DNA of 64,000 bases from JBCCXZ01 sp965228005 (GCA_965228005.1 CBDDGV010000003.1:1178001-1242000), one strand, 5' to 3'; positions 50,688 through 60,438 are shown, numbered from the stretch's first letter. The notes: generated by a model not told the origin, from the letters alone. A program made the numbers and translations.

Positions 50688-52124
50688 ATGGCACAAGCAG
50701 GAGGCGAACCTCAGGATTCGACGCCCAGCAAGCCGCTGTCTCCTTCGGCACGCCAGCGCGTCCAGAAGGTCTTCGAGCACGGTTTGCGTTGCGTCGAGAG
50801 CAACGACTTTGAATACGCCAACCGGCTCTTCTCTCAGTGTGTTGTGGAAGACCCAGCCAGCCTCCTGTACCTCCAGAGCTTCCTGAACAACCTGAAATCG
50901 AAGTTCGGCAGCGCCGAGTCGGTCTCTCGGTTCAACACGCTACGGATCAAGGGGCACCGCACTACACTGGCGAAGGCGGTTGCCGGGGGGCGTTGGGAAG
51001 CCGCCTTCACTTCCGGTTGTTCCGCCCTTGGCCTGAACCCCTGGGACGCCCAGACCCTGATGCACCTTTCTGAAGCGTGTCGGTCGCTTGGGATCCACGA
51101 CTGCCGCCTCTACTACCTCCGCTGGGCGCTGGAGGCCGACCCCAATAACCAAGCGGTCAACCGAGCCGCCGCGGGCGCGCTCGAAGACCTGGGCCAATTC
51201 GACCAGGCGATCGCGTGCTGGCAACGCATCCGGCAGGCTGACCCCGAAAACGAAGAGGCGGCCCAGGCGATTGCCCGGCTGTCGGTCGAGAAGACGATTA
51301 CCTCCGGCAATTACGACTCCGCTTCGCTCGCTTCTAGAGAAGCTGAGCCAAGCACCGCGGCGACATCGATCGCCCTGATGTCTGCCGCGGCCGCCGGGAG
51401 CGACGCCCCGCAAGAGGACGCGCTGAAGCAGGCCGTCGAGGCAAACCCCACCGAGGTCTCTGGGTACACCGATCTGGCCGACCACTACCTCGAAGACGGC
51501 CGCCTTGACGATGCAGAGGCCGTGCTGAAACGCGGTCTGGAGGTTTCAGGCGGCGGAGACATGGGTGTGCGCGAGAGACTAGAGGACGTGCAGCTCACCC
51601 GTGTTCGCAATCAGGTCTCTGTAGCGGAGCGACGTACCAGTACCGAACAGACCGAAGAGGCGGCGGACTTGGCTCGGCGGATGCGCAACCATGCCAATCA
51701 GGTAGAGTTGGAGGTCTACGCCGCCCGCTCGGACCGCGATCCGAAGAACGCCATGCTCAAGCTGGAACTGGGCGTTCGGCTGAAGCGGGCGGGCAAATTC
51801 AAAGAGGCGATCCCCGCACTGCAAGCCGCCAGACCCTTGGAGAGCCGCCGTGCCCAAATCCTGCTGGATCTGGGAGAGTGCTTCCACCGCATCGAGCAGT
51901 ACAAGCTTGCTCTCAGCAACTACGAGGAGTCGGCTAACCTGTCTGCTGAGGCGGGCGGGGAAACCCACAAACTGGCCCTCTACCGAGCCGGGGTACTCGC
52001 CACGGGCCTCCGGGAGTTGGACCTTGCAGAGCGGTACCTGACCGCCTTGGCGGGACTGGATTTCGGCTACAAAGACGTTTCCGAGCGGCTGGACAAGATC
52101 ACCGCCCTCCGCAACAATCAGTGA
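50688..52124 (+). CDS. TPR-repeat protein
   Basis: 478 residues from an ATG after AAGGTGGA. Helical repeats of about 34 residues are seen (VFEHGLRCVESNDFEYANRLF, AWREAAFTSG-type helices, WALEADPNNQAVNRAAAGAL, and late AERYLTALAGLDFGYKDVSER), with TPR-type Ala/Gly/Pro positions. No signal peptide or membrane helix, so it is probably cytoplasmic and acts as a scaffold. It is divergent from cobA-hemD and 83 nt upstream of rpsT. Conserved planctomycete protein by appearance; partner unknown. Confidence 0.82.
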   Translation: MAQAGGEPQDSTPSKPLSPSARQRVQKVFEHGLRCVESNDFEYANRLFSQCVVEDPASLLYLQSFLNNLKSKFGSAESVSRFNTLRIKGHRTTLAKAVAGGRWEAAFTSGCSALGLNPWDAQTLMHLSEACRSLGIHDCRLYYLRWALEADPNNQAVNRAAAGALEDLGQFDQAIACWQRIRQADPENEEAAQAIARLSVEKTITSGNYDSASLASREAEPSTAATSIALMSAAAAGSDAPQEDALKQAVEANPTEVSGYTDLADHYLEDGRLDDAEAVLKRGLEVSGGGDMGVRERLEDVQLTRVRNQVSVAERRTSTEQTEEAADLARRMRNHANQVELEVYAARSDRDPKNAMLKLELGVRLKRAGKFKEAIPALQAARPLESRRAQILLDLGECFHRIEQYKLALSNYEESANLSAEAGGETHKLALYRAGVLATGLRELDLAERYLTALAGLDFGYKDVSERLDKITALRNNQ

Positions 52125-52207
52125 TTCTGCACAGGTCGAGGTCCCCGCCCGGGACCCGCTGTCCAGGCCGCGAGCCAACCGAACCGATTCCCACAGACTC
52201 AGCTACG

Positions 52208-52474
52208 ATGCCAAACTCAGCCAGCGCCAAAAAGCGTCTCCGCCAGAACCAAGCCCGTCGGTTGCACAACCGCACGATCAAGTCTGCCGTACGCACCCAG
52301 ATCAAGAAGGTGCGAATTGCGATTGGTGAAGGCGACGTGGAGAAGAGCGAAACCGAGTTCCGCACCGCGACGAAGAAGCTCGATCAAGCGGCGGCGAAGA
52401 ACGTGATCCACGCCAACAAGGCGGCCCGCACTAAGTCGCGTCTCTCGCAAGCGATCAAAGGCATCAAGTCCTGA
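52208..52474 (+). CDS. rpsT: 30S ribosomal protein S20
   Basis: 88 residues, typical size and composition. Binds 16S rRNA. Seen: PNSASAKKRLRQNQARRLHNR at the N-terminus, a Lys-rich central helix and KNVIHANKAARTKSRLSQAIKGI at the end, which are the defining S20 segments. ATG chosen at MPNSASAKK; the frame upstream is not S20-like. It is followed closely by the convergent pyrK-like gene (18 nt). Confidence 0.96.
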   Translation: MPNSASAKKRLRQNQARRLHNRTIKSAVRTQIKKVRIAIGEGDVEKSETEFRTATKKLDQAAAKNVIHANKAARTKSRLSQAIKGIKS

Positions 52475-52492
52475 GCAGGCGCCCGGATGGTC

Positions 52493-53395
52493 TTACCATT
52501 CGATCGCAGCGGCGTCGAACACCGGCCCATCGACGCACGTCCTCTTGTAGTCCCACCCGCCGTTTGATTGGCGGACCCGGGTCACGCAGCTGAAGCAGAT
52601 GCCGACGCCGCAAGCCATCGGCGTTTCCAGCGAAACCTCGCACGGCGTCTCGGTTTCCGCGGCGATGCCAGCCACGGCTTCCATCATCGGCTCCGGACCG
52701 CAGCAGACGATCCGCCGCTGCTGCTCTGCGGGGCAGGCTTCGAGTACTTCTTCGAGGACGCCCGTCACGAAGCCGGGGCGTCCGACACTGCCGTCGTCGC
52801 TGCTGAGCTTCACGTCGATGCCGCAGTCGCGGAAGTCTTGCTCGCCGGCCGCGTAGTCTTGAGAACGCACGCCATAACACAGAGTGACTTGCCCGGCAGG
52901 GGCGACACTCCGCTGCGGCGAGCCATAGGCTCGTCCGCCCAGGAACTCTCGGCCGAGCGCTAGAAACGGGGTCTGCCCGATCCCTCCGGCGACCATGATC
53001 AAATGGTCGGCGGGAGTTGTGCTGAAACCGTTGCCAAGCGGTCCCCAAAGCTCGACCGTGTCGCCGGCGACCGCTTCAGAGAGCAGCCCCGTGAGCTTGC
53101 CAACAACGAGGTAGACCACGTCGATCGCAATCGGCTCGCCGGCTGGTGAGAGCACCGTGTCGTAGAGAGCGAAGGGGCGGCCCAACAGCGGATCGCTGTG
53201 GCCCGGAAGCCGCACCATCACGAACTGACCCGGAGTGATCGCGGCGGCTATCCTTCCGCACTCGATGCGGACGCGGTACGTGTCCCGAGCCAGCCGCACG
53301 TTTTCTAGGACCCGCCCTCGGAGAACCGCCGCGTGGTCTGCGTAAAAGCTGGCCGCAAGCGGGTGAGGCGTATCGGCCCTAGATTCAGCGGTCAC
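52493..53395 (-). CDS. pyrK: Dihydroorotate dehydrogenase electron-transfer subunit-like protein
   Basis: 300 residues from a GTG preceded by GGCGGAGAG; longer than the usual 250-260, with an N-terminal extension. Seen: FAD-binding GRPFALYD and VVGKLTGLLSEAVAGD, the NAD-binding MVAGGIGQTPF, and a 2Fe-2S cluster site MACGVGICFSCVTRV with a later Cys. PyrK passes electrons from dihydroorotate dehydrogenase PyrD(B) to NAD+. No pyrD is in the window, so a different electron-transfer partner remains possible. Its GTG overlaps the end of the rluB gene by 11 nt. Confidence 0.88.
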   Translation of the reverse strand: MTAESRADTPHPLAASFYADHAAVLRGRVLENVRLARDTYRVRIECGRIAAAITPGQFVMVRLPGHSDPLLGRPFALYDTVLSPAGEPIAIDVVYLVVGKLTGLLSEAVAGDTVELWGPLGNGFSTTPADHLIMVAGGIGQTPFLALGREFLGGRAYGSPQRSVAPAGQVTLCYGVRSQDYAAGEQDFRDCGIDVKLSSDDGSVGRPGFVTGVLEEVLEACPAEQQRRIVCCGPEPMMEAVAGIAAETETPCEVSLETPMACGVGICFSCVTRVRQSNGGWDYKRTCVDGPVFDAAAIEW

Positions 53396-54341
53396 CTCTC
53401 CGCCCCTTTCCAGGGTTGCCGCCGATGACCCGCCGGCCCCTTCCCTTCTTGCCCGCAGAAGCCGAAGTGTGCCCGCCTTTTCCGGGCCTCCGGCCGCGTC
53501 GCGGAGAACGGTTGGTTGGCCTGCTCTCGGAAGCCCATTTCTTCAGTTTGCTAACCTCTTCCGGGGTCAGCCGCCGCGTGGCGCCCAAGGGAAGCTCTCC
53601 GAGCCGGATGGGCCCAACCGCGACTCGCGTGAGCCGCTGCACTTTGTGGCCAAGTCGAGCCAGCAGCCGCCGCACCTCGCGGTTGCGCCCCTCTTCGAGG
53701 GTCATCTCCAGCACGCTGGAGCGTTTCTTCTTGCTCTTCACGCGGGCGCTAACCGCCTGGGCGAAGCCCTCCGCCAGATGGACGCCCTTCTTGAGCTGCG
53801 GCACGACCGTTGGCCCTACTTCGCCAGCAACCTGTACTTCGTACACCTTCCGGACGCCGTGACGCGGATGCGTGAGCCGGTTGGCGAGGGCGCCGTCGTT
53901 GGTCACCAGGATCAACCCTTCGCTCGCGAGGTCGAGCCGGCCGACCGTGAACACCCGGCCGACATCCGGGGGCAGCATATCGATCACGCGCGGGCGTCCG
54001 TCGGGGTCGCGGGAAGTGCAAACGACGCCCGTCGGCTTGTTCACGGCGAAGTAGACGAGCTTCTGAGTACGCAGCTGTTCGCCGTCGACGTGAACCGTCT
54101 GCTCACCCGGGCGGACCCGCGTGCCCAACTCCGTGACGACCTCCCCGTCGACCTCAACGCGGCCTTCCAGGATGATCTGTTCGCACTCTCGCCGGCTGGC
54201 CACTCCCGCAGCCGCAAGCACCTTCTGCAGCCGCTCTCCTCCATTCCGATCCGAAGCAGCGGTCTCGGGCTCAGGAAGGCCGCGTTCCGCGGGTCGTTGG
54301 GAATCTCGCCGCTGGCGCGGGGGGCTCGTTCGCTTGATCAT
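53385..54341 (-). CDS. rluB: 23S rRNA pseudouridine synthase, RluB-like
   Basis: 318 residues from an ATG after GAGAAGGCGGCG. S4 RNA-binding domain at about 45-100 (RLQKVLAAAGVASRRECEQI), then the RsuA/RluB/E/F catalytic domain with the Asp in GRLDLASEGLILVTNDGALA. A basic C-terminal tail (SRPTNRSPRRGRRPGKGG, then GKKGRGRRVIGGNPGKGRR) is long and RNA-binding in character. Overlaps the start of pyrK by 11 nt. Assignment to RluB rather than RluE/F rests on the S4 domain; the exact 23S rRNA site is not deducible. Confidence 0.92.
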   Translation of the reverse strand: MIKRTSPPRQRRDSQRPAERGLPEPETAASDRNGGERLQKVLAAAGVASRRECEQIILEGRVEVDGEVVTELGTRVRPGEQTVHVDGEQLRTQKLVYFAVNKPTGVVCTSRDPDGRPRVIDMLPPDVGRVFTVGRLDLASEGLILVTNDGALANRLTHPRHGVRKVYEVQVAGEVGPTVVPQLKKGVHLAEGFAQAVSARVKSKKKRSSVLEMTLEEGRNREVRRLLARLGHKVQRLTRVAVGPIRLGELPLGATRRLTPEEVSKLKKWASESRPTNRSPRRGRRPGKGGHTSASAGKKGRGRRVIGGNPGKGRRGDR

Positions 54342-54556
54342 CGCCGCCTTCTCGCGTCCACGGTTTGCTGGGGGGTTGGGGTAGCCCAATATGATACCAC
54401 GTTCTGATGTCGACCTGCACTCGCCAAGTCGGAAGGCAGGCAAGAACCCGTTGCGGAACGGCCGACCTCTCCGTCAGAGGCCCCAAGGACGGCCAGGTTC
54501 AGCTAACGCAGAAGACCGGTTGTTCCAGCAAGACCGCATTGCGCAGTCGAGAGAAG

Positions 54557-54832
54557 CTAACGAGCTTGAAACGGCCCAAACGGCCGTTCTTGTCGGGCCC
54601 GCACCACTTCGTCCGGCGGGAGTTGGAAGTCCTTCGGACGCCCCCCGACGATCGCCGGGCCCACGTCGTTCTGCGGGTAGGGGTCGAACTGGGTCGCGTT
54701 GTACCGCTGCACAGGGGCGGTCCCTGGCGACCTCAGCCGCGGTTTCCGGATCGTGGACGAACAACCGCCAGCCAACAGCGTTACCATCAGCCCAACGATG
54801 ATGGGCAGGCGTCCTTGCGGTAGTGCCGGCAT
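54557..54832 (-). CDS. Small lipoprotein
   Basis: 91 residues. Signal LPIIVGLMVTLLAGGCSS with a lipobox-like site, then a short mature chain containing YNATQFDPYPQNDVGP and FQLPPDEVVRARQERPFGPF. This pattern, a very short lipoprotein ahead of an rRNA-modification gene, looks like a conserved planctomycete type but I cannot name it. It lies 215 nt upstream of rluB on the same strand. Confidence 0.68.
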   Translation of the reverse strand: MPALPQGRLPIIVGLMVTLLAGGCSSTIRKPRLRSPGTAPVQRYNATQFDPYPQNDVGPAIVGGRPKDFQLPPDEVVRARQERPFGPFQAR

Positions 54833-54964
54833 GGGCTGATTGACCTGTCTGCTGGGCGGGAGGGGCGGCAGGCGTCCGTCACGTTGGGTCGGGGAGTCTA
54901 GAAGGACAAGACACTCCCGTACAGACGACCCCGCCCGACTGCTAGCACAAGAACGCGCCGGCGC

Positions 54965-55939
54965 TCAGTCCGGCAGGTACATGTCCAGAAGCTCTACGTC
55001 GCCCTCTGCAGTGATCGACAGTCGATCGGCAGCCGCCGGCAGCAGGAACGACTGGCCGCTGATGAGCGACTGCTCGCCGCTGGGGTCCGAGAAGCCGGCA
55101 GCGCCTTCTACGACCACGACGATATGGAAGCGATCGTCGCCGCCGACCTCTATGGCCCGATCGCTGCGGATACGGTCTAGCACGAACTTGTCGCACTCCA
55201 CAAGCCGGCTACGACCCTCAGTGACCGCCTCGGGTTGCTGTTTCTCGACCGGGCCCCGGGAGAAATCGATCGTGTCGAGCGATTGCTGGATGTGCAGCTG
55301 TCTGGGCTTACCGTCGGCGCCGACGCGGTTCCAATCGAACAGGCGGAAGGTCGTGTCGCTCGCCTGCTGGATCTCGGCGATCACCAAGCCGCCGCCGAGC
55401 GCGTGCACCGTGCCGGCAGGGATGAAGACGCAATCTCCTACCCGCGGCTTGTAAGAGTGGAGGCACCGCTCACACTCGCCCTGAGCGACCGCGTCCTGCA
55501 GGGTTGCGGCGTCGACCCCTTCCTTAAGCCCCGCGTAGATCAGTGCGTTGTCGTCGGCCGCCAGCACGACCCAGGCTTCGGTCTTGCCCAGGTCGGGCGG
55601 ATCGAGCATCGCCCCCTGCTGATCGTTGGGATGGACCTGCACCGACAGGGTGCGGTTGCAGTCGAGGAATTTCAGGAGCAGCGGAAACCGCCCCGAGGGT
55701 TTGTGGCTTCCAAAGAGCTCCGATGTGTGATCGGCGACCAACTCGGCAAGCGTCTTCCCGGTCAGTGGGCCGTTGGAGACCACGCTCTGGTCCTTGCCGT
55801 GGTCGACGACCTCCCAGCTCTCGGCGTAGTCTTCGCCGTCGCCGATCGGCTTGCTGAGCATCGTGCCGAGCCGTCGACCGCCCCAAATAGCTTGCTTGAG
55901 GACAGGTTCAAAGCGGAGTGCGTAGTTGAGCGACGACAT
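54965..55939 (-). CDS. manA: Mannose-6-phosphate isomerase, class I
   Basis: 324 residues from the ATG giving MSSLNYALRFEP. A cupin zinc enzyme that interconverts fructose-6-phosphate and mannose-6-phosphate. Seen: the N-terminal KQAIWGGRRL and AESWEVVDH, the zinc-site QVHPNDQQG, the catalytic-side FIPAGTVHALGGGLVIAEIQ with a metal His and Glu, and a second cupin segment near the end. A type I form. Its start lies 165 nt from the divergent tatC gene. Confidence 0.93.
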   Translation of the reverse strand: MSSLNYALRFEPVLKQAIWGGRRLGTMLSKPIGDGEDYAESWEVVDHGKDQSVVSNGPLTGKTLAELVADHTSELFGSHKPSGRFPLLLKFLDCNRTLSVQVHPNDQQGAMLDPPDLGKTEAWVVLAADDNALIYAGLKEGVDAATLQDAVAQGECERCLHSYKPRVGDCVFIPAGTVHALGGGLVIAEIQQASDTTFRLFDWNRVGADGKPRQLHIQQSLDTIDFSRGPVEKQQPEAVTEGRSRLVECDKFVLDRIRSDRAIEVGGDDRFHIVVVVEGAAGFSDPSGEQSLISGQSFLLPAAADRLSITAEGDVELLDMYLPD

Positions 55940-56104
55940 GTGGTTCTCGACCGGGGTTCTGGGAGGTAGGAGATCATCGCCCGCCCTTGCGGCGTGATCA
56001 ACCGCGTTGTGACGCGCCGGGGCCGCTGATACGATGGACTCCTCAGGTGGGGCCGTTTCAGGCCGGCCCAGCCGCCGCTGCCCCCGCCTGTCGCCGCGTA
56101 GCCT

Positions 56105-57166
56105 ATGCCACCCACCGAGGACGACGAAGCGCTCTTCGAGCAGTCGAAGATGTCGTTCGCCGAACACCTCGAAGAGCTGCGGACGACCCTCTTCAAATCG
56201 TTGGGTGCGCTGCTCTTGGGGACGCTGGTCGGTCTGCTCTTCGGGCAGCAGCTGGTCGATTTCATCCAGACGCCGCTCCGCGAGGCCCTCGAGTCGTTCT
56301 ACCAGGACCGGGCTGAGGAGCAGGTCTTGGAGCGATTGCGGGAGATGCAGCAAGCCGGTGAACCGACTCCAGCCGACCTGGAAGCGGCTGCCAAACTGTA
56401 CGCCGACTCGGGCTACGTTCCGTACGAGATCTTTGTCGACCCCGATGAGTTGAAAAGCGTGCTCGGGGTCGAGCCCCCGCCCGACGCCGACCCGGAAGCA
56501 ACGGGTCCCGAAACGCTGGTCCGCCTAAGGGCTTTTCGCCCGCTGCAAGAAGACCCCAGGCTGAGCGTCGTCGGCCTCAGCGCCCATGAACCGTTTATGG
56601 TCTACATGAAGGCCTCCGTGGTGTTGGGCGCTATTGTGGCCAGCCCTTTGATCTTTTACTTCCTGTGGAACTTCGTAGCTGCTGGGCTCTATAAGAACGA
56701 ACGGAACAGTGTCTACACGTTCCTGCCGATCAGCCTTGGGTTGTTCTTCACCGGCGCAGCGCTGGCGTTCTTCGTCGTGTTTGACTTCGTGCTCGATTTC
56801 CTCTTCTGGTTCAACGCGCGGATGGGCATCGCCCCGTTCCCGAGGATCAGCGATTGGCTCGGCTTTGTGCTACTGCTGCCGCTGGGTTTTGGGATCAGCT
56901 TTCAACTGCCGCTGGTCATGCTCTTTCTGGAGCGGATCGGCGTGTTTACTGTGCAGTCTTACATCGAGAAGTGGCGGATCGCGGTCCTGGTGATCGCCGT
57001 GATCTCGATGTTCCTGACCCCCGCCGACCCGGGCAGCATGCTGTTGATGGGCGTGCCGCTGGTGTTGCTCTACTTCGCCGGGATCGCCTTCTGCCGCTAC
57101 ATGCCGGGAGGCTCGCCGGCAGGCTCGGCGCCCGGGCCGCCCGCAGAAGCCACGACCGGCTCATGA
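56105..57166 (+). CDS. tatC: Twin-arginine translocase TatC with enlarged first loop
   Basis: 353 residues against about 240-260 usual. Core recognition component of Tat, binds the twin-arginine signal. Seen: the conserved MSFAEHLEELRTTLFKSLGA start, FMVYMKASVVLGAIVASPL, FTLP-type SVYTFLPISLGLFF, and ITPADPGSM as LTPADPGSM near the end. The segment between the first and second helices (about residues 50-165) is extended by about 80-100 residues, acidic and helical, then a short PEATG-type linker. The final 70 nt overlap the stop-end of the convergent ABC permease gene. Confidence 0.93.
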   Translation: MPPTEDDEALFEQSKMSFAEHLEELRTTLFKSLGALLLGTLVGLLFGQQLVDFIQTPLREALESFYQDRAEEQVLERLREMQQAGEPTPADLEAAAKLYADSGYVPYEIFVDPDELKSVLGVEPPPDADPEATGPETLVRLRAFRPLQEDPRLSVVGLSAHEPFMVYMKASVVLGAIVASPLIFYFLWNFVAAGLYKNERNSVYTFLPISLGLFFTGAALAFFVVFDFVLDFLFWFNARMGIAPFPRISDWLGFVLLLPLGFGISFQLPLVMLFLERIGVFTVQSYIEKWRIAVLVIAVISMFLTPADPGSMLLMGVPLVLLYFAGIAFCRYMPGGSPAGSAPGPPAEATTGS

Positions 57167-58929
57167 ACTCGAGCGGGTCGGCCGCTGACTCGGCCTGCGA
57201 TCCGATCAAAGTCGCGTTGGTTGTTGAGCCCGATCGTCGCCCCCACGCCGAAGTAGCCGAACACACCCAGCCCGAATGCGAGGCTGAAATACGCGAACTC
57301 GTCGCCGCCCCATTCTTGGGTCATCTGTTGGTAGGCCATGCCCGGGTAGGCAAGCAGCATGGGGATGCAAGCGCAGAGACCGAGGATCATCTCTTCGCCG
57401 CCCGGGCCCCCCGCCGCGATGGCGCAGCAGCAGAAGAGGTAGCCGCCTCCCGCGACCATGAGCGTGCCGATGGTAATCAGCATCGACCTCAGCGTCGTGC
57501 TCGATCGGAGCGAGTATCCAACTCCCACCTGCGAAACGTACCAACTCAGGATCACGAGCACCGCCGAGGTCGACAGCGCGACGAGCAGCCAGGCCGGTTC
57601 GAGCGCAACGCCAAACCCCCAGCAAGCCGCCAGCACAACAAACATCCAGCGGGCGGCGTACATGTTGCCGAGCACCTTGCCGTTAATGATCTCTTTGCCT
57701 GACAGCGGCGTTGCGACGAGGGATAGCCAGCAATCCCGCTCCTTCTCCAGGGTCACCAGCCCCGAAGCACGCGAGCCCAGCAGCAGCAGGATGATCGATC
57801 CGACGAACCCCGTCATCACGAGCAGGTACTGGTAGAAGCCATCGTTGCTGTTCCGCCTGCCGACGTTGAAACCGTTGATCGTTTCGAGGAACACCCAGAG
57901 GGTCGTGCCGAGCAAACTGACGATCAGCAGCGCTGCAGCGATGCGGCCCATGATGCCGAGCTTGGTCTGCGACGTACCGGAGTACATCTCCTTCCAGAGC
58001 ATGGGCCGCGAACCGATCGACGGCTGCCAGCCCCACACGGTCTTCTTTGCCTCTTGTTTGGCCTTCTTAGCCGAGCGGGTGGTCTCCTTGAGGTGCACCC
58101 TTCGGACGAGCGCCGCCGCGGCGGCCGCGGCTGCAGCGCCCACGGCGAGCTGCCCGCCGGCGGAGTACGCCAGTTGTTTCCATTCGAAACCGGCGTTCGA
58201 CGTCATGACGGCGCCGGTCATCAGGTTCCCCAGCCAGAATGGGTTGATCGCCAAGAAGAAACCGTTAACCGTCTCAACGAGTTCAAGCCAGTCGCCTCCG
58301 AACCCGTAGCCGCGGAGCCTCATGCACAGGGCGACCACGAGCCAAGGCAGCACAACGATGACGCCTATCAGGAGGTAGACACGTACCAGCGCGTCCCGCG
58401 GCTTCTTGGAGCAGACGGAGACGAACAGGCCCAGTCCGGTGAGCATCAGGGTCATGCTGGCGGCCCCGATGAACGAGCCGAGGAGCAGGTCGGTGGGGAT
58501 GCCGCCCAGCAAGCGGAAGAGGAAAAGGATCGGCAGCCCCAGCGCGACGAACTTGGCCACGACCGCCAGCTTGGCGAGGAGCTTGTCGAGGATGATCTCC
58601 CGGTTGGAGAGGTCGGTGACGAACAGGTACTCGATCGTGCGTCGCTCGCGTTCGGTGGCGACGGCCCCGGCGGCGATGGCGGGGGCGAGGGCGAGGATCG
58701 CCAGGGTCTGCAGCCAGGTGTAGGCGACGAAGAACGAGTTGGCCTGGGCCGCGGCGGCCTGGATCGACGTGGTTCTTCCGCCGCCGAAGCTGCGGGTGAA
58801 TGCACGGGAGCTCTCGAAGGCCGACCACATCGCGAAGAGGATCAAGCCGCCGTAGAGCACACGCAGCGCGAAGAACCGGCTCTGCCGGGCGGTCGCGACC
58901 ATCTCGACGCGGAACAGCGGGCCGACCAT
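57097..58929 (-). CDS. ABC-2-type transporter permease
   Basis: 610 residues, about twelve hydrophobic segments in two halves. The segment TERERRTIEYLFVTDLSNRE is the ABC-2 membrane-domain signature, and LEKERDCWLSLVATPLSGKE repeats it in the second half (TLEKER..WLSLVATPLSGKEII), so the protein is a tandem of two ABC-2 permease units. The ATPase is not adjacent in the window. Substrate unknown; such proteins in planctomycetes are linked to gliding/export operons. It converges with tatC and their coding regions overlap by 70 nt. Confidence 0.82.
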   Translation of the reverse strand: MVGPLFRVEMVATARQSRFFALRVLYGGLILFAMWSAFESSRAFTRSFGGGRTTSIQAAAAQANSFFVAYTWLQTLAILALAPAIAAGAVATERERRTIEYLFVTDLSNREIILDKLLAKLAVVAKFVALGLPILFLFRLLGGIPTDLLLGSFIGAASMTLMLTGLGLFVSVCSKKPRDALVRVYLLIGVIVVLPWLVVALCMRLRGYGFGGDWLELVETVNGFFLAINPFWLGNLMTGAVMTSNAGFEWKQLAYSAGGQLAVGAAAAAAAAALVRRVHLKETTRSAKKAKQEAKKTVWGWQPSIGSRPMLWKEMYSGTSQTKLGIMGRIAAALLIVSLLGTTLWVFLETINGFNVGRRNSNDGFYQYLLVMTGFVGSIILLLLGSRASGLVTLEKERDCWLSLVATPLSGKEIINGKVLGNMYAARWMFVVLAACWGFGVALEPAWLLVALSTSAVLVILSWYVSQVGVGYSLRSSTTLRSMLITIGTLMVAGGGYLFCCCAIAAGGPGGEEMILGLCACIPMLLAYPGMAYQQMTQEWGGDEFAYFSLAFGLGVFGYFGVGATIGLNNQRDFDRIAGRVSGRPARVHEPVVASAGGPGAEPAGEPPGM

Positions 58930-59004
58930 GGGCGGGACCTGCGGTGGGAGTGGGCCAGGGCCGTCATCCTACCGCCGCCGGGCGCTCGCCTCCAGGTTGC
59001 CGGC

Positions 59005-59964
59005 TCAGATCTGGTACTGGGTTTCGGGGCGCAGGTCGTCGGGGACGTCGCTCCGCACCTTGAGCTTGGGTTTCTCGAGCAGCACGGTGGTGTTGGCTTC
59101 GACGCTGGAGGTGAGCCAGACGTTCGAGCCGATGACCGCCCCTTCGCCGATGACGGTCCGCCCGCCGAGGATGGTGGCGTTGGCGTAGATCACCACGTTG
59201 TCTTCGATGGTCGGGTGCCGCTTCTGGCCGCGGACGAGGTTGCCGTCGGAGTCGGTGGGGAAGCTCAACGCGCCGAGGGTGACGCCCTGGTAGAGCTTCA
59301 CGCGGTTGCCGATGTGGCAGGTCTCGCCGACGACGACGCCGGTGCCGTGGTCGATGAAGAAGTACGAGCCGATGGTGGCGCCGGGGTGGATGTCGATCCC
59401 GGTGCGGTTGTGGGCCCACTCGCTCATCATGCGGGGGATGTAGGGCACGTCGAGTTCGTACAGCAGGTGGGCGAGCCGGTACACGGTGATGGCTTCGAGC
59501 CCGGGGTAGCTGAAGATGACCTCGTCGAGGCTGGTGCAGGCGGGGTCGCCCTCGTAGGCGGCCTGCACGTCGGTGGCCAACAGCGAGCGGAGTTGCGGGA
59601 GGCAGTCGAGGAACTGCAGCGTCTTGGCTTGGCCGAGGGCCTCGTAGTCGGTCTCGTCGCTGCAGGAGGCGGAGCCGCCGGCGGCGTGGCGGAGGGCGCG
59701 GCCCATCTGGATGGTGAGCCGGTCGTGGAGCCGGTCGATCAGGTCACCGACGTAGAAGCTGACGTTGCCCCGGTGCAGCCCCTCGCGGCGGCGGTAGCCG
59801 GGGTACATGATCTCGACGAGGTCTTGGATGACCGAGACGATCTCCTCGTACCGCGGCAGCGGGCAGTGGTCGAGGTGGTTGATGCTGTCGAGTTCGTCGT
59901 AGGTGCGGACGATCCGCTCGGTGATGTCGGGCAGTTGATCCTTGAGCCGGAAATCGCTTGCCAT
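59005..59964 (-). CDS. cysE: Serine O-acetyltransferase, EpsC type
   Basis: 319 residues; AGGAGGG lies 8 nt before the ATG. Acetylates serine with acetyl-CoA as the first step of cysteine synthesis. A long N-terminal helical domain (DITERIVRTYDELDSINHLD, then LQFLDCLPQLRSLLATDVQA) precedes the left-handed beta-helix: GIDIHPGATIGSYFFIDHGTG, VVVGETCHIGNRVKLYQGVT and KRHPTIEDNVVIYANATILG. This longer form corresponds to the EpsC/plant-type variety. No cysK is in the window. The upstream 628-nt region separates it from the SseB-like gene. Confidence 0.9.
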   Translation of the reverse strand: MASDFRLKDQLPDITERIVRTYDELDSINHLDHCPLPRYEEIVSVIQDLVEIMYPGYRRREGLHRGNVSFYVGDLIDRLHDRLTIQMGRALRHAAGGSASCSDETDYEALGQAKTLQFLDCLPQLRSLLATDVQAAYEGDPACTSLDEVIFSYPGLEAITVYRLAHLLYELDVPYIPRMMSEWAHNRTGIDIHPGATIGSYFFIDHGTGVVVGETCHIGNRVKLYQGVTLGALSFPTDSDGNLVRGQKRHPTIEDNVVIYANATILGGRTVIGEGAVIGSNVWLTSSVEANTTVLLEKPKLKVRSDVPDDLRPETQYQI

Positions 59965-60438
59965 CGAGTGGCCCTCCTGAGGAACACGACACGCTGGTCC
60001 GTCTTCGGGTTCTGTCGGCCCGGGGGGGATTGCGGGTTGAGGCAAATCGGACGGGCCTGCGAGGTCGGGGGTAGCTGGGCTGTGTGCCGCTGGTTTCTGT
60101 CCTTTAGGCACGAAATCGGGTACACGCGGCGAAACGCCAAAAGTCTGCTGCTGCCGCGGGCGTTCTTGTTGTAGGTGCTTGATGTTGAAGGGTTTGCGAC
60201 ATGGAAACGAGCTTCGTTCAAGTGTGTTTTCTGTCCTCTCCGGAGGATGATCGGGGCCACAAGTGCTGCGGTTGAACTCGCTGGCTTCGGGTGGCGGTGG
60301 CCAGCGGTTGGCTCCGCTGCGAGGTCTGCTGACTATGCGTACACCTGTTTACCAGAGTCGCTGGCCCAATTTCAACAAAAAAACGGCTCGCTGGCCGCGA
60401 TTTCACGGGGATTCGGGCCGGCGCCTGGAGAGCAGGGA

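Noticed and set aside
58054..60174. Long plus-strand open frame (706 codons) opposite the ABC permease and serine acetyltransferase genes
   Set aside because: Low-complexity Gly/Glu/Asp/Val translation, no ribosome site, fully antisense to two recognised proteins.
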